DNA of 64,000 nucleotides from Casuarius casuarius (Eukaryota > Chordata > Aves > Casuariiformes > Casuariidae), in the NCBI GenBank assembly GCA_003342895.1, contig PTFA01000494.1, positions 99,982 through 163,981 of the forward strand. The letters are read 5' to 3'. The notes under the pieces are model-generated. The model searched no databases. It was not told where the DNA came from and saw nothing but the letters and a program-made list of their open reading frames with translations. The position numbers were made by a program, and so were the translations under genes. Positions within the stretch are counted from its first letter, which is position 1, and each line of letters begins with the position of its first letter. Shown one piece after another: positions 1-11,412 of the stretch.

Positions 1-284
1 TTTGGTGGATTTCTNGAAAGGTGCATTTTGGGAAGCTGAAGAGAGGCTGTGAACTTGGGGGCAGAGGAATACCTGAAGCAACCCAACAGCTCCTTTGCTG
101 CCTACATAAAACACACTGGAGAACGGAGACCTTTTCTTCCTGCCACAGGCCTTCAATACAATACCAGCATGCCAAATGTCTTTTTATCCACGTACATTAT
201 CAATTGGGTATTTTCCAACTCAGCTGCCACAAGCCATCTAAGGTCAGTCTCAAATGTATTTATACACTTTAAAAACAGAGATAA

Positions 285-319
285 GTATCACAAAACAAAA
301 GAGACATGAAAATTTTATT
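285..319 (-). promoter_or_regulatory. possible poly(A) signal and downstream element
   Basis: Minus strand carries AATAAA (plus 314-319), followed within about 20-45 bases by a T/GT-rich run (TCTCTTTTGTTTTGTG, plus about 287-302) of the type that directs cleavage. It sits about 245 bases beyond the stop codon of the candidate terminal exon at 565-672. AATAAA alone is common by chance. Confidence 0.3.
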
Positions 320-564
320 TCCTTCTAATGCTTGAGGTGTGTTCCCTTGTGCTGAATCCAAAAGCTGAACAAATCTAAACTGCTGGTGTGTCCCCCTGAC
401 ACAGACGTGATGTTTTGTTTCGCTTGACCTATCTGAAGGCAGCTCCACTTTAGAATTTCACTTCTCTCTTCGCATGGCTGAGACACTGGCTCTAATACCC
501 ACCCCAGCAGTGGTGATTTTGTGGGTGCACAATTCAGATGCAAATAACATGGCCTGACACGGGT

Positions 565-672
565 TCAGAGGGAGGGGCTCTGTCTTGGCTTAGCTTCCAG
601 GCTTTTTTCTTCCAAGAAGGGTGCGTCGTCAGGAGGTACGTGCTTTAGCTCATGGTTGGCGTCAGATACAAA
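565..672 (-). CDS. candidate terminal coding exon, unknown protein
   Basis: On the minus strand an acceptor-like ...TCGTGCAG at 673-680 is followed by 35 open codons and a TGA at 565-567. The predicted tail begins FVSDANHELKHVPPDD and ends AKPRQSPSL; it is acidic, basic and proline-rich, like a cytoplasmic C-terminal tail. The stretch has several CpGs (GACGCC, CACGTA, GACGACGCA), unusual for surrounding intron-like DNA. The frame closes upstream at a TGA beside 692-694, so it would need the splice site. Downstream in gene direction an AATAAA lies at 314-319 and is followed by a T/GT-rich stretch, which would give a 3' UTR of about 260 bases. I do not recognise the protein. The acceptor has a weak pyrimidine tract, and a chance ORF is possible. 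Confidence 0.33.
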   Translation of the reverse strand, partial: FVSDANHELKHVPPDDAPFLEEKSLEAKPRQSPSL

Positions 673-679
673 CTGCACG

Positions 680-3600
680 AGATGCCAAGTTAGTCACTGG
701 CAAACTGGAGTGCCCTGAATTGTCAATGAGAAAGAAGGGTCAGAAAGCTGGGAAAAGGCAGGGAGCTTGAATAACGTGGGGCCTAAACGTGTCCATATTT
801 GGACTCAAAGTAAGCGCTAAATATCCTGATCACATTTNTGTTATTTATTATATGCACAGCGTGTGGTAACAAGAACTACTACTGCTTGCGGCCCTTGAAA
901 TTCACCAACCATAAACATGACAACCCCTCAGAGTTCAAGACAGAAAGGGACAGGAAAAACTATTTATTTACTTACTCTAGATAGGAGAATATCCCCAATT
1001 CTAGTGGGAGCGATTAGAAAAATTGGTTTTCAGCAATACGGTAAGAAAGGCTCATAATGGTATATTTCAAGGTCATGCCTGAAAATATTAACAAGACGAA
1101 TCAAGCTGTATCATTCTGAGCATTACAGAAAAGTTGCAGGGCCCTGAGGGCACTAATAGGCCTTAATGGCCCTGACCAGGCTGCCCTGGGGCCATTTAGG
1201 AAATAATCATTGCAGGATAAACTTCTGATGTATCAAGCCCTGAAGGGTGAACTCTTGGTGATATTCAGTTTTAGAGGCCATTTTAGAGAAGCCACAGATG
1301 GGAAGAATTGTGACAGCTCAGAAGCTAGAACCAACAATAAGAAAAGACTCAACTGATATTATAACCAAGTTTTGGGGGACAAAAGGGAATTCCCTCCCCC
1401 TCTCCCTTCCATAATTCTTCTATGTACTGGCATTGCTATGACTGAAAGAGAAACTGCAAATGCAAAAACATCTACAAGTAGAAGAGCCTTTTGCTGCAGG
1501 AGCCTGCAACTTCAAATGGCAGCCAATGCTGCAACAAATCACCCATCCGCAGAGTTGGTGATACGAAAATTACTTCAGAGCGCTATATGTGAACTGAAGC
1601 NACTGATGTGGCTGCCAGAAAGCCCTTCCTAAAAAAATCATGACTCCAACAGCTGGTCCTAGTTACCATGAGACTTCTTGTGTGTTCTTCTACAGAAAGC
1701 AAAATACCCAAAACCATAGTCCANGTTTCATCAGAAGAGCAGTGCTCGATTTAACTAAACTGAACAGGCAAGGCTCCCATCACCACCCATTAGAGAAGTG
1801 GCTTTTCTATCCCTTATGTCTCAGAAGCAACATTCCCGTCTGCCTTACTCACCTTACGATCAGGCAGCACTGGGCTTTAAAAAGAGGATGATCAGACTCA
1901 GCAGAAGCAACCCAGAAAGCCTTGGGGATTTTTGTTTCATTCAGCAAAAGCAACAAAATCCTCAAAGAGGCATAGGTACTAGTATTAAGGTCCCTAATAT
2001 TGTTCACAATTTTTACTCATAAGNAAGCAAAATGTTTACCAGGGAAAATAAAAATCCTACCATGTGCTGGTACGTAAATGGTTCCTTTCTCTTCAAAGCC
2101 TCACAAATGTTTCTTCTTGTAAAACCTCTATGAAGNTGGCAAATAGGTATTTTGATCCTCCATTTAAAGCAGACCAGTGCGAAGCAAAGGGACATCACTT
2201 CCCAAATTGCCATATGAGAATGGGTAATAGACGATAAAGTTTAATTCAACTGGGCCCAGACCCAGCACAACATTAACCAGCCCACCTCTCCATTTCTCTT
2301 TGGAAATAACAAATCTTATTTTTATTAATAGTCATAAACTAATCCATAGTGGGAATGAGCCCCACTGCTCCCACATCCTTCTCAAGGGTGGGAGCTCCTG
2401 GCTTTAGCAGCCATCGAGGGTGCCTGGTTGCTTACTGAGAGACATTATTGCTCAACTAAGACACCTCTCAGCTGAGTTCTCGGAACTAGATACCCTTCTC
2501 AAGAAAACCTCTAGTAGCGAATCATTCAAGCATTTTAAAGCTCTAGTCTTCTAGCTCCCAGGCCAACCTGCTAATCAGGTCACCCTCCCTTCCAGGGAGG
2601 AACAGGAAGAGGGTCACAGACCTGAAAGTGCTGAACAAAATAGCCTCACTAAAAACAAGGACCATGAGTTTTTATACCATCACCCAAAAATGGGTAACTT
2701 ATTACCCACAGAAGGCGAAGTTCCAAGTAGTTTTCTACTTCGCATGCGTGTGCGTGTCAAGCCTGACATTTCCAAATCTGACTTGTATCCAGTGTGCGAG
2801 TTTATCACACTGCCTTAGAGAACAGGATTCTCTCAACACACTTCCCTGTCCCTCCTTCCCTCATCATCACNTGTTATTAATGTACATCTGTGGATTGGCT
2901 ACCACAGCACACTTCTGAAAACCACTTTCCTGGTATTTCAGTATTTTATTGGAAAGTGCAATTGAAGCAGAAAGAGAAATGAGGCAACAACAGGAAGGCT
3001 CTTCTCTTNAAATTCGTTAGTTGGCAGGCTGAAAAATTTGCTTAGATCAGAAGGGGTTTCCAAGCTGCGAACTGCTTTCTGCTCTGGAAGCTGCGTTACT
3101 AGAGCATAGCAGGTCTGAAAGAGCAGAACAGTTTGGCCATCTCCCTCTGCTCCCTTCCCACCATGGTTCTCATGAGCCTTTTAAATAGGTGAGATCTGCA
3201 ACCCATGGAGAACAATTTACTCCTGTTTATGTCAGCATTAAAATTCAAATAGAGAGACACTTTCAGAAAAGGCTTGCTATAATTTTGAGATTTCTTTCCT
3301 CTTCTCTAGTTTGTGACATTGCTNTAACAATGCCTATTACTTTTAACAATGAGATAGTGACAAATAACTGTGGAAATTTCCCATCTCTCAAAGTGCTTTC
3401 AACTGACATAATGCACCAATTTAAACAACTTACCATGCTGGGATTTAGAAAATAACATGGGAAAAGAAAAGATCCTTTTAAATAGCATTTTATCACTTGT
3501 TAAGTCTAAAAGAGCTATGTTGATGAGAGATTCAGCATAATATTAATGATTATTATTTTACTGATGTCACAGTGTTTTTTATTTTTAGGACATTAATGGT

Positions 3601-6600
3601 CATTCAGCTACCGATTCAGAAGCAAGAATCATCTTGTTACTCTCCAGAAAATATCCAGACCTATATGTAGTGGGCTTCCTATGCAGTTATTTTCATTGAA
3701 ACGTGACAGCTTGTTCAAAGGTAATTTTAAAAAATAATCTCGCTTGTATTTTTTCAAAGCTTTCTTTAACTGATTGTAGTTACACATATTTTCTTTTTTG
3801 GTAATTTTTTTGGTGAAAATGATAATAAGGGCAACAAAATTTAAAGTTATATTGATGTTTTGGAGTTTAAAAGTAATGCAGAAAATGAAAAAAGAGACTA
3901 TTCAAATTGTTCAAGTAAAACAGAGGCAACTTCAAAAGCTGTAATCTCTTCCTATGTGTTACTTTTAACTCTGGTACTCTGTGGCATCTACAATCATACA
4001 AGGACAGGTACAGGGCTCAAAATGCAGCATTCTTTGNGATGTATTTTTCATTAACATACATTAAAAACATGAAATTTGGCTGCCCTTTCACCGAGTCTCA
4101 ACAAAGCAGCTGAGCTAGTATTTGTTTGAGAAAGCTCCACAATAAAACCAAAGTCTCAACCCTTTCCTGCTTCATCCCTTGCAAAGCCACTACTGCCTTT
4201 CCATCTTCAAGTATAAAATCCATTATAATCAATCCATTCTTCAAGTATAAGAAATAGGGAATGCGAGTTCTGAGGTTACAACAGAAATTTATATTGCATT
4301 ATAAAACCACAGGGTAGGCTGCAGCACAGTGCGGTGCCCTTCACATACGATTCTCTCTGGCATGCAGGAAGGGAACTCTGGAGTACCCGGCTAAAATTCT
4401 ACCACTGAACAGGAAAGGTGCTGTCTCTGCTTCTNATGGGATAACCCTCTCTAGCCATCTCCTAAGAGGATGTTTAGCCCTGCAGACATAATGAGAGATG
4501 AAAAGGAAGGAAAAGCAACAACAGAAAGGAGCTGAAAGCTGACTAAAAGTGAGGAAGTTACAATCTGCCGCAATCAACTGGTTGTCTCTCCCCCACTAAA
4601 ATGACCTGTGCTCTGCAGAACACCTTGGGAAAGGCTTCTGGCTAAGGGACTGTATGAAGGCTTCAGAGCAGGTAGAGGGAGCTCCTAGAGAAACGGAGTT
4701 GAATTTCCATTTCTGAGGGATGAGGATCTTAGTGAAAGACATCCTGGGTCTCCCAAAGCAACAGCTGAATCTGTCTCTCTTATGCTTTGTTGTGACATGT
4801 GGATACAATCAGTGTCCTGATCCCTTCTGGATATCACATACTTCCTTTGCTCGAGTTTTACCACCCCACCGCACACTTCCTTTGAAAGCCTCCCTCCCCC
4901 CCTTCATCTCCAACTTCCTTCAGTTAAGTAATTCCCTAAACTCTGCCTGTGTTCTGGGCACAAAGGGAAAGTTTTATTGCTGCAACCCAAATCCAGATTT
5001 AACAGCACACTCCCTCTGCCACTGTGACACTGCAGCGTCTGCAACATCGGCTCCCAGNATGCGAGATGTGACGGGCTTAACAGCTCTAAGTCCACGTCCT
5101 TTACATGCAATCTGCGGCACAAACCCTGTAGTTGTGCTAATGCTAGTTTCTTCAGCAGTGCCAAAGGGGCTTGCAGGACACGCAGGAGATGGAGCAACAC
5201 CTGGAAGATGAACCTGTTTTTGTAGTAATAATTGCCAGAGACATGGGCTTTGAGGGGCTCTCTTTTGCTCNGTCTCAATACCTTCCAGCCCCACTTGGGG
5301 TAAGAGAGGGCAAACTGCTTTGCTCGCGACAAGACACACGTCAACACCTACGTGAACTGTGCCTTCCCTGAGCTACCAGCTCAGTTTCTCTAGAGTCTTC
5401 AGACAATGATTGTCTCCAAATAACCTTGGAACAATCCAATGCCAGCTGCCTTCACCACAAGTAACCGTCACTGCTATTCAAAGCAGAAAGGGGAAGTGAT
5501 GAAATAACCCCCTGATTACAAAATATATTTGCCATGTAGAAAGCAATGGAAAGAACTGCTAGACAGGGTATAAGCAACTTTCAGAATTCTACCAGGAAAG
5601 GAAAAAAACCAATCTCATTTCCCTATGCTGGCTTTAAGAAAGCTTTATCTGCCAAAATACATATTGTCATATTAGACTTAAGGTACACTCAGAAACCTTA
5701 ATTCTATTTCTGCAGTCTCCTTATGTGCCTTCTATCACTCGGCTCACCCTGACAGAAAAGGTGTATCTAACAGCAGCCGAGGCCGCTGCTGTGGCAGATC
5801 CAGGGCTCCCTGGGAAGCCCGCATGGCCTTACATCGCACGCTTTAGGAAGGTCTGTTCCGGCTAGAACCGGGGNTTCTTCTAATGCCTTCACAAGTAACA
5901 TATGGGCTGCAAAGAAAATTCAGCAGGGTCTGCAGACTTCACTCCTGCAGCCATGTCTGGTTAGATAGTGGGAGGAAGCACATCTGTGTCAACTCAAAAA
6001 GTCCCCTTTGTTTTGTGACGCCTAGAAGTCCTGACTGTACCTACCTCAGAGCAGGCGTGAGACCCCCACATTTTGAAGTCCATGCAGGCCATGCTTGGCA
6101 AGATGAAACAAGGCTATCGGGAAGCTACTGGAACAGAATAGTGCTGCTACTGATGGGACAACAGAGTTGTGATGGGCTGAGGAACTGCCTCTCTTTATGG
6201 CTAGCGAGAAATGATGAATTTTAATGCAATTACCTTCAAACAGAAACTAGTACCAGAGACTACTTAAAAAGCACAGGAGCCAGTCTGTTATGAAAAACAG
6301 AGGCTCCAGATAGAAAAACGAGTACAGAAAGAGCTTCTCTTTTTGTCTCAAGACACTTAGCTACCTCCAAGACTCTGAGGTATAATAAGATTTCCAGAAA
6401 TGTAAAGAGTGAGCTCAGGGTTAACTGCTTTGCATAGATCCAGAACTCTCCAGTGCTGTTTAGGATTAAAGTACATGTGTCTAAACAGCCTGTTCTCACC
6501 CTCTTTACTTCTCACTTTATTTGTCAGAGCTCAGCCATAACTGAGACTTAGCAAAAGTGCACAAGTGCCTGAGGAGGCTTAAGAAACCTTGGCAGTGATC

Positions 6601-6635
6601 TGTGAGCTGATAGCAGTTGGATTTCAGATCCTCAC
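680..6635. other. no gene seen; intron-like or intergenic
   Basis: Unique AT-moderate sequence with short frames only. It contains the MIR-like relic at 2.1 kb, a strong isolated minus-strand donor (GTAAG/GTGAGTAAG, exon side ending 1853) behind an open frame, and a stop-poor block at 4.7-5.35 kb open on both strands. Confidence 0.6.
2061..2225 (-). repeat. MIR-like SINE relic (antisense)
   Basis: The plus strand follows the reverse complement of MIR: CCATGTGCTGG, then CTCACAA, CCTCTATGAAG.TGGCAAATA, GATCCTCCATTTAAAG and ATCACTTCCCAAATTGCCA. These correspond in order to the CORE and 3' segments. Divergence is high. Confidence 0.5.
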
Positions 6636-6671
6636 CTTCCAAGGAAGGGATTCGAACTGGGTAAGTGCACC
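6636..6671 (-). CDS. candidate 36-nt internal exon
   Basis: Minus strand shows a pyrimidine-rich acceptor (TTTCATTCTCTAG) just upstream of 6671 and a donor AAG/GTGAGGA at 6636. The 36 bases are open in all three frames; in phase 0 to 0 they read GALTQFESLPWK. A GGATTCGAAC motif at 6648-6657 inside it resembles the internal B box of tRNA-derived SINEs. This segment could therefore be an old SINE relic instead of an exon. No family recognised. Confidence 0.18.
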
Positions 6672-7798
6672 CTAGAGAATGAAACTCAGACCTCCAGACT
6701 GTCTCTGCCAGACCCAGCTGGCTTACGGGCATACAAATTTAGTGATCAAATCCAATTAACCCAGTCTAGAAAGAGTATTCTTAGTTCTCATTCCTGCTAT
6801 GCTTAGAGGCTTCCTAGCAGATCTGCAGGGCAGACAGTCTTTTTGGTCCACATATTAATCCAAAGGCAGGTACCTCTTTTCCCAGAGCAGAGATATTTGT
6901 TTTTCTTGCCTCCAAGCACAGACTACTGAACAGACTGTAAATAATACAAAGCATATTAGAAAATCAAATTAAGTCAAAACTAAGTGGTCTAACATCCAAA
7001 NCAAACTAAGTTACATAACTCCAAAAATCACATTCTGCAGGGATATTTTTTGTCTTTCTCCCATCAGTTGCATTCTGACATTCGTTGCATTAGCTCTACT
7101 ATCACAGAGCTCTACCACCTACACAGCCCTGTGCTGNGCATATTCTCCTCCTGGAGTAGACCCTAGTCACTTCAGGGGTCATCAGGTTTACCAGAGTGAG
7201 TTGCAGGTGCAGAAGTCCTGGAATGCAATCCTCACCAGGAAACTGTTCTTCATTTTACACCATCTGTGGTGTACTCAAGCNTTTTGACCAACCACAGAAA
7301 AGATTTTGAAAAGACCTATTATATGAGAGACTATTAGAATACCTATATAAAAGACTACTGAAAGACCTTTTATCTCTGTAGCTCGTATTGCTAATTACAA
7401 ACAGAGAATAAAACATTTTAACTCATTAGGGTAAATGAACAGTAAGTCATGANAAAAACTTCCCAAGAAAAGAAATACTGGCAAACGGAGCCACTGTGGG
7501 CCTGTTTTCACGTGTTTTGGAGATGTCATGCCATTTCATCTGCCTAGATTTAGCTGAAGTGGCTGAAACGGCTGTTAAAAATTCCAGTAGGCAACAGGGG
7601 ACCATATCAACTTCTAACATAGGATCTTCAAAACTACTCACCACCAGTCCATCTTGCCAACACTGTCAGTGAAAGGCTAACTACAGCAAGGCTAACTAGC
7701 TGCTCTTGAAAGTCTTAAACACATACCTTCTTTCTTATCCATACCAATTCAGAAAACAGTGTAAACTCTTGTAAAGTGCTCACTGACCTGCCCTTAAT

Positions 7799-7850
7799 CA
7801 TTCAAGCATGTGCTTAACTTAAACTGACCTGCAATAAGACTGCTCCCAAA
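7799..7850. repeat. palindromic transposon relic
   Basis: ATTCAAGCATGTGCTTAACT followed by AAGACTGCTCCC matches a motif repeated in sauropsid genomes (AAGCATGTGCTTAACTTTAAG ... one half of a palindromic short element). Family name not certain. Confidence 0.4.
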
Positions 7851-7890
7851 AAAGCTAAACAAAGGTTTGGGATAGAAAAAAAAAATTCAG

Positions 7891-7912
7891 CCAAATCAAA
7901 CCTTTGATTTGG
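7891..7912. repeat. 10-bp perfect hairpin
   Basis: CCAAATCAAA and TTTGATTTGG are perfect inverted repeats separated by only CC. Confidence 0.95.
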
Positions 7913-10900
7913 TTTGGCCGTGCAGTTGCACAAATCACAGTACAATCAAGGGCCACAGCAGAAGCAGGACCGAATGATGGTGAAAGGATGGGAGAGCTGC
8001 TTTACAGAACTCTATTACCCATTATCAAACTATGGCCTTAGCATGAGGAAAATAACCCTTTCTTCAACTTCTAAATATCATGTAATCCATATCTGTAAAT
8101 TTTAGAGTGTTCTGGAATTTTTTCAGGTCAAATTCCTTTTTCCATCTCATTGTAAAATGAAACAACAGTGCTAAGGGTACCAACCTTCCTACCACTGGAA
8201 AGCTGACTGATTATACACAGATGACTTTCAAGCAAAGTTATTCCAAACAAACTTGCTAGCTGTATAGTATGCCTTCCAGAATACTTGTCCTTTACCCTCC
8301 TTTTTGACTTAAATATATATATTTGGCACCTTATATCAGTGTGAAAATATGGTCAAAGTGACAGCAGTGCACACATGAAGAACACGAGGGACACTAATGT
8401 TGTGAACATCATATCTGTTTGTCTTCAGGGCTCTGATAAAGAATTTTGGACCCTGGTTCTCTGGAGCAAAACGGTTTATTTTTGATAATACAAGCTCTCC
8501 GCTTCCATTCAAACAATTTAGAGTTGCATGTTTTTAGGTAAATTGCCCATTGTCCTAAACTTAGACTACAGAGACAGATTTACCTCTAAGCCTGCTTGGG
8601 GAGACACATGAGCTGGACTGATCAGGGTTAAGGATTGCATGGCAAACAAATGGGCTTAAAAAAAATGGTAAAACACTGTCTGTTACCTTGGGGGAAGATG
8701 CTGACTGCCAGAAAGAGAGAAAGAGTGGTGATTATAGCTTTACTTGCTCATTGCACTGGGGAATGCTTTGCACAACTAGGACCCACATGCATTGGCAAGG
8801 AGAGGTTAAGGTCTAAGAGAAAAGGCAGAACTGGTTCCTTGAAGAGTAAAGATCAGGCCTCGTTGTCCCNGAACACGAAAGCTCATAAAACCCAACCAAC
8901 ACCACTAAGGAGCTGTAATTGAAAGGTTGTGTGTCAAATGACGGGTTGTCAGGATTCGCAAAAGATACACATCTCAGAGGCAAGAAAATAACGTGTGCCA
9001 GTTAATGCTGCATTCCAAGTGTTTGCATGTAAGGTGCTATTCATAGACAGAAATATAAACATGCAACCCAGAAGCATCTATTTGCCCTTAAAGGTGCTTC
9101 TTCAACACAGCATCGGCTCAAGTTATTCACACACACCAGCCTCTCAAGAGTTAGCCCTGCTGGCAGAGTGAGTACTACTGAGCTTCACAGAGTAGCTATA
9201 TTCCCAGTGCACAGGCATCCTAAGAGACAGCAACGACTAGCCTCAAACTTAAGCCATCAGGAGGCCTGTTAGTCCTGTGTGAATCGAGCAAAGGATTTTT
9301 TTTTCCCACCTCACGGCAAGAGTTGAATTAGAGGCCACACAAGCTAGCGCTGCAGTAAGGACAATTCAGGTCCACAAAATCATTTAATTACAGTGCCTTG
9401 GAAATGTCAGGCTTCCCAGTAATTTCACAGCATCCATCACTTCTTCCAACCTTCACCCCACTTNGCTGCCCAGCTGTGAGTCACAGCAATGACTTGAAAT
9501 CATGCAAGGGGGGAAAAGAAAGGTTACCTATTTACAGTGAAAGTAATAGTATGTAGAGATAAAAAAAATGAACTCATGTCACTCAAACTCTGCTTTCAGA
9601 TCTGTCATTGAAAGGTAGCACAGATATTATAAATTTGGGACGGTGTTAATTGAAAGCTATTTTTCCCTTTTGCATAAACAAGAAGCTGATCCATCTATCA
9701 AATAGAGGTTTGAGAGTTTGGTTTCAGGAAGTCACTTGAAAAGACTGGCATATAGAAGAGAGATTCTTTTTCTCTGCTTCCTGTAAAGTCTGGTGTTCAA
9801 ACTTGGTTTTAGGCCTTCTCTCTCTCCTGACTCACCTTGTTTCATAACCACCAGATCCCATCAGCTAGGATATCTCAGAGTTGAACATTATTTTAGAATC
9901 AAACAACTGGAAACGCTTTGTCAATTATTCACAACTCTGACACTTGGAAATGCAAACAGAAGTCAGCCAGCTGGTTTAATATGATAGCCTTCACATTTCA
10001 GAGCACCACTTGATTTATAGTTCTTCACATGAACTATCAGAATCTCCATTACTAATTTTCCTTAATGAGATATTTAAGGGTCCTCTCCAAACATATCTGA
10101 AGCTGGCAGGCATTTCTGCAGTGGTTGAAATTAGGGAGACTATTCCAAATCTATCAGTGTTTCCACATGAACTTGCCCCCACGCCTTTTCACTGTTGCTA
10201 GTTCTTAGGGAATGAAGCCATGATATGAACTTTTTCCCTTTCCATTTCAAAGAAAAGCTAAANGCTTACCAGAAAGTTCAAGCATGTTTTAAATGTGATA
10301 CAGCCTAGAGCTGTATTTCAACAAATAAAAAAATATTATCCATCAATCCTCAGATTGCTCAGAGCAATGGCCCTGCAGTATGTATACCTGTGCATGTGGA
10401 ATGGAGATGTACCAGCAAGTGAGACAGCCTGCACACTCCTCCATTGGTTATTCTACAATAACTCTTGTGAACACAAGGGGTTAAGAAGCTCGCCAGCAGC
10501 CTCCAAATTTGGGACATTTTGGAGATCAGAACTTAGAAACAACAGTCGAGCCTAACAGTATGCAGCCTTTACAGGAAAAACAGGTTTGTAAACTCCTGGA
10601 GGTATCAAAAGCTAAACCAAGCACACAGACTACACATGAGCAGGTCTTGCTACAGAAATCCTCAACCTGAGAGATCCTTCTGTTTTATTTACACTCCCTT
10701 CAGAGAGCTCAGGATCAAATTACTGAAGGCAATCCATTTGTATAANTATGCTCTAAATATATCTATAAAGAGCCTGAATAATAGAGATAACTCATACAAG
10801 GGGAATAATATACTNTGCTGTGAGGCATTTGACAAAATGGAGAACTTCTCAGGGACGAGGCCTTCTGGAAAGGACACACAGGTATGTGGAATGCTGAAGA

Positions 10901-11339
10901 ATCACAGAAATGCCTATAGCAAAGCCTTTTGGCATAGCCTTGCCAGAGGAAGCACAAGTTTGATACACTGGGTAATTTTCANTTTCTCTGAATGCATTCT
11001 TGAAACATTGCAACCTCTGCTCAGTGGGACACAACCCATCCTTGANCCAAAAGACATGAGAGATGCCAACTTGGTTGCAGAGTGGCTGAGGGTGGAAGCT
11101 GAGACAGCATTTTCCCTGGTGAGAATTTCTGCCCCTTTGCGCAAGGTAGCTGGTGTAAAAGTGGCAGTGGGAGAGCAGAACTGAAGTTCAGTCTGCTTCC
11201 CAAGGGGTGCCAGGAGAGAGCAGTCAGCNCCCAGCACAGAGAACTGGGAAGACAGCGCCCACCACCTTGGTGCCTGTGCAGACGTGCACAAGCTTGTTCA
11301 CGATTTAACTCTGAGAACTACTGTGGTAGAGGATTTGAG

Positions 11340-11412
11340 ATATATATATACACACACATATACACACATATATATATACACACACACACACATGTGTGTG
11401 TGTATATATATT
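11340..11412. repeat. TA/CA compound microsatellite with palindromic centre
   Basis: Alternating TA and CA tracts run into a CATG centre (11391-11394) and then TG and TA tracts. The 10 bases either side of the centre are perfectly self-complementary, so the DNA can form a cruciform or Z-DNA. Confidence 0.95.

Noticed and set aside
49..309. HTGERRPF string resembling a zinc-finger linker
   Set aside because: No cysteine pair or finger spacing before or after it.
1853..1896. Minus-strand segment before donor GTAAG/GTGAGTAAG
   Set aside because: Excellent donor and an open frame (SDHPLFKAQCCLIV), but no convincing acceptor and a phase that conflicts with the terminal-exon candidate.
4720..5347. 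Overlapping frames of 163, 147 and 121 codons on both strands
   Set aside because: Three mutually overlapping frames show a stop-poor composition rather than a gene; none looks like a known protein.
6640..6720. tRNA-like B box on the minus strand (GTTCGAATCC)
   Set aside because: No matching A box, no acceptor stem and no cloverleaf; at best a tRNA-derived SINE trace.
10636..11184. 182-codon plus-strand open frame
   Set aside because: Longest frame, but the translation has no recognisable motif, contains four ambiguous codons, has no splice or promoter context, and frames of this size are expected by chance.
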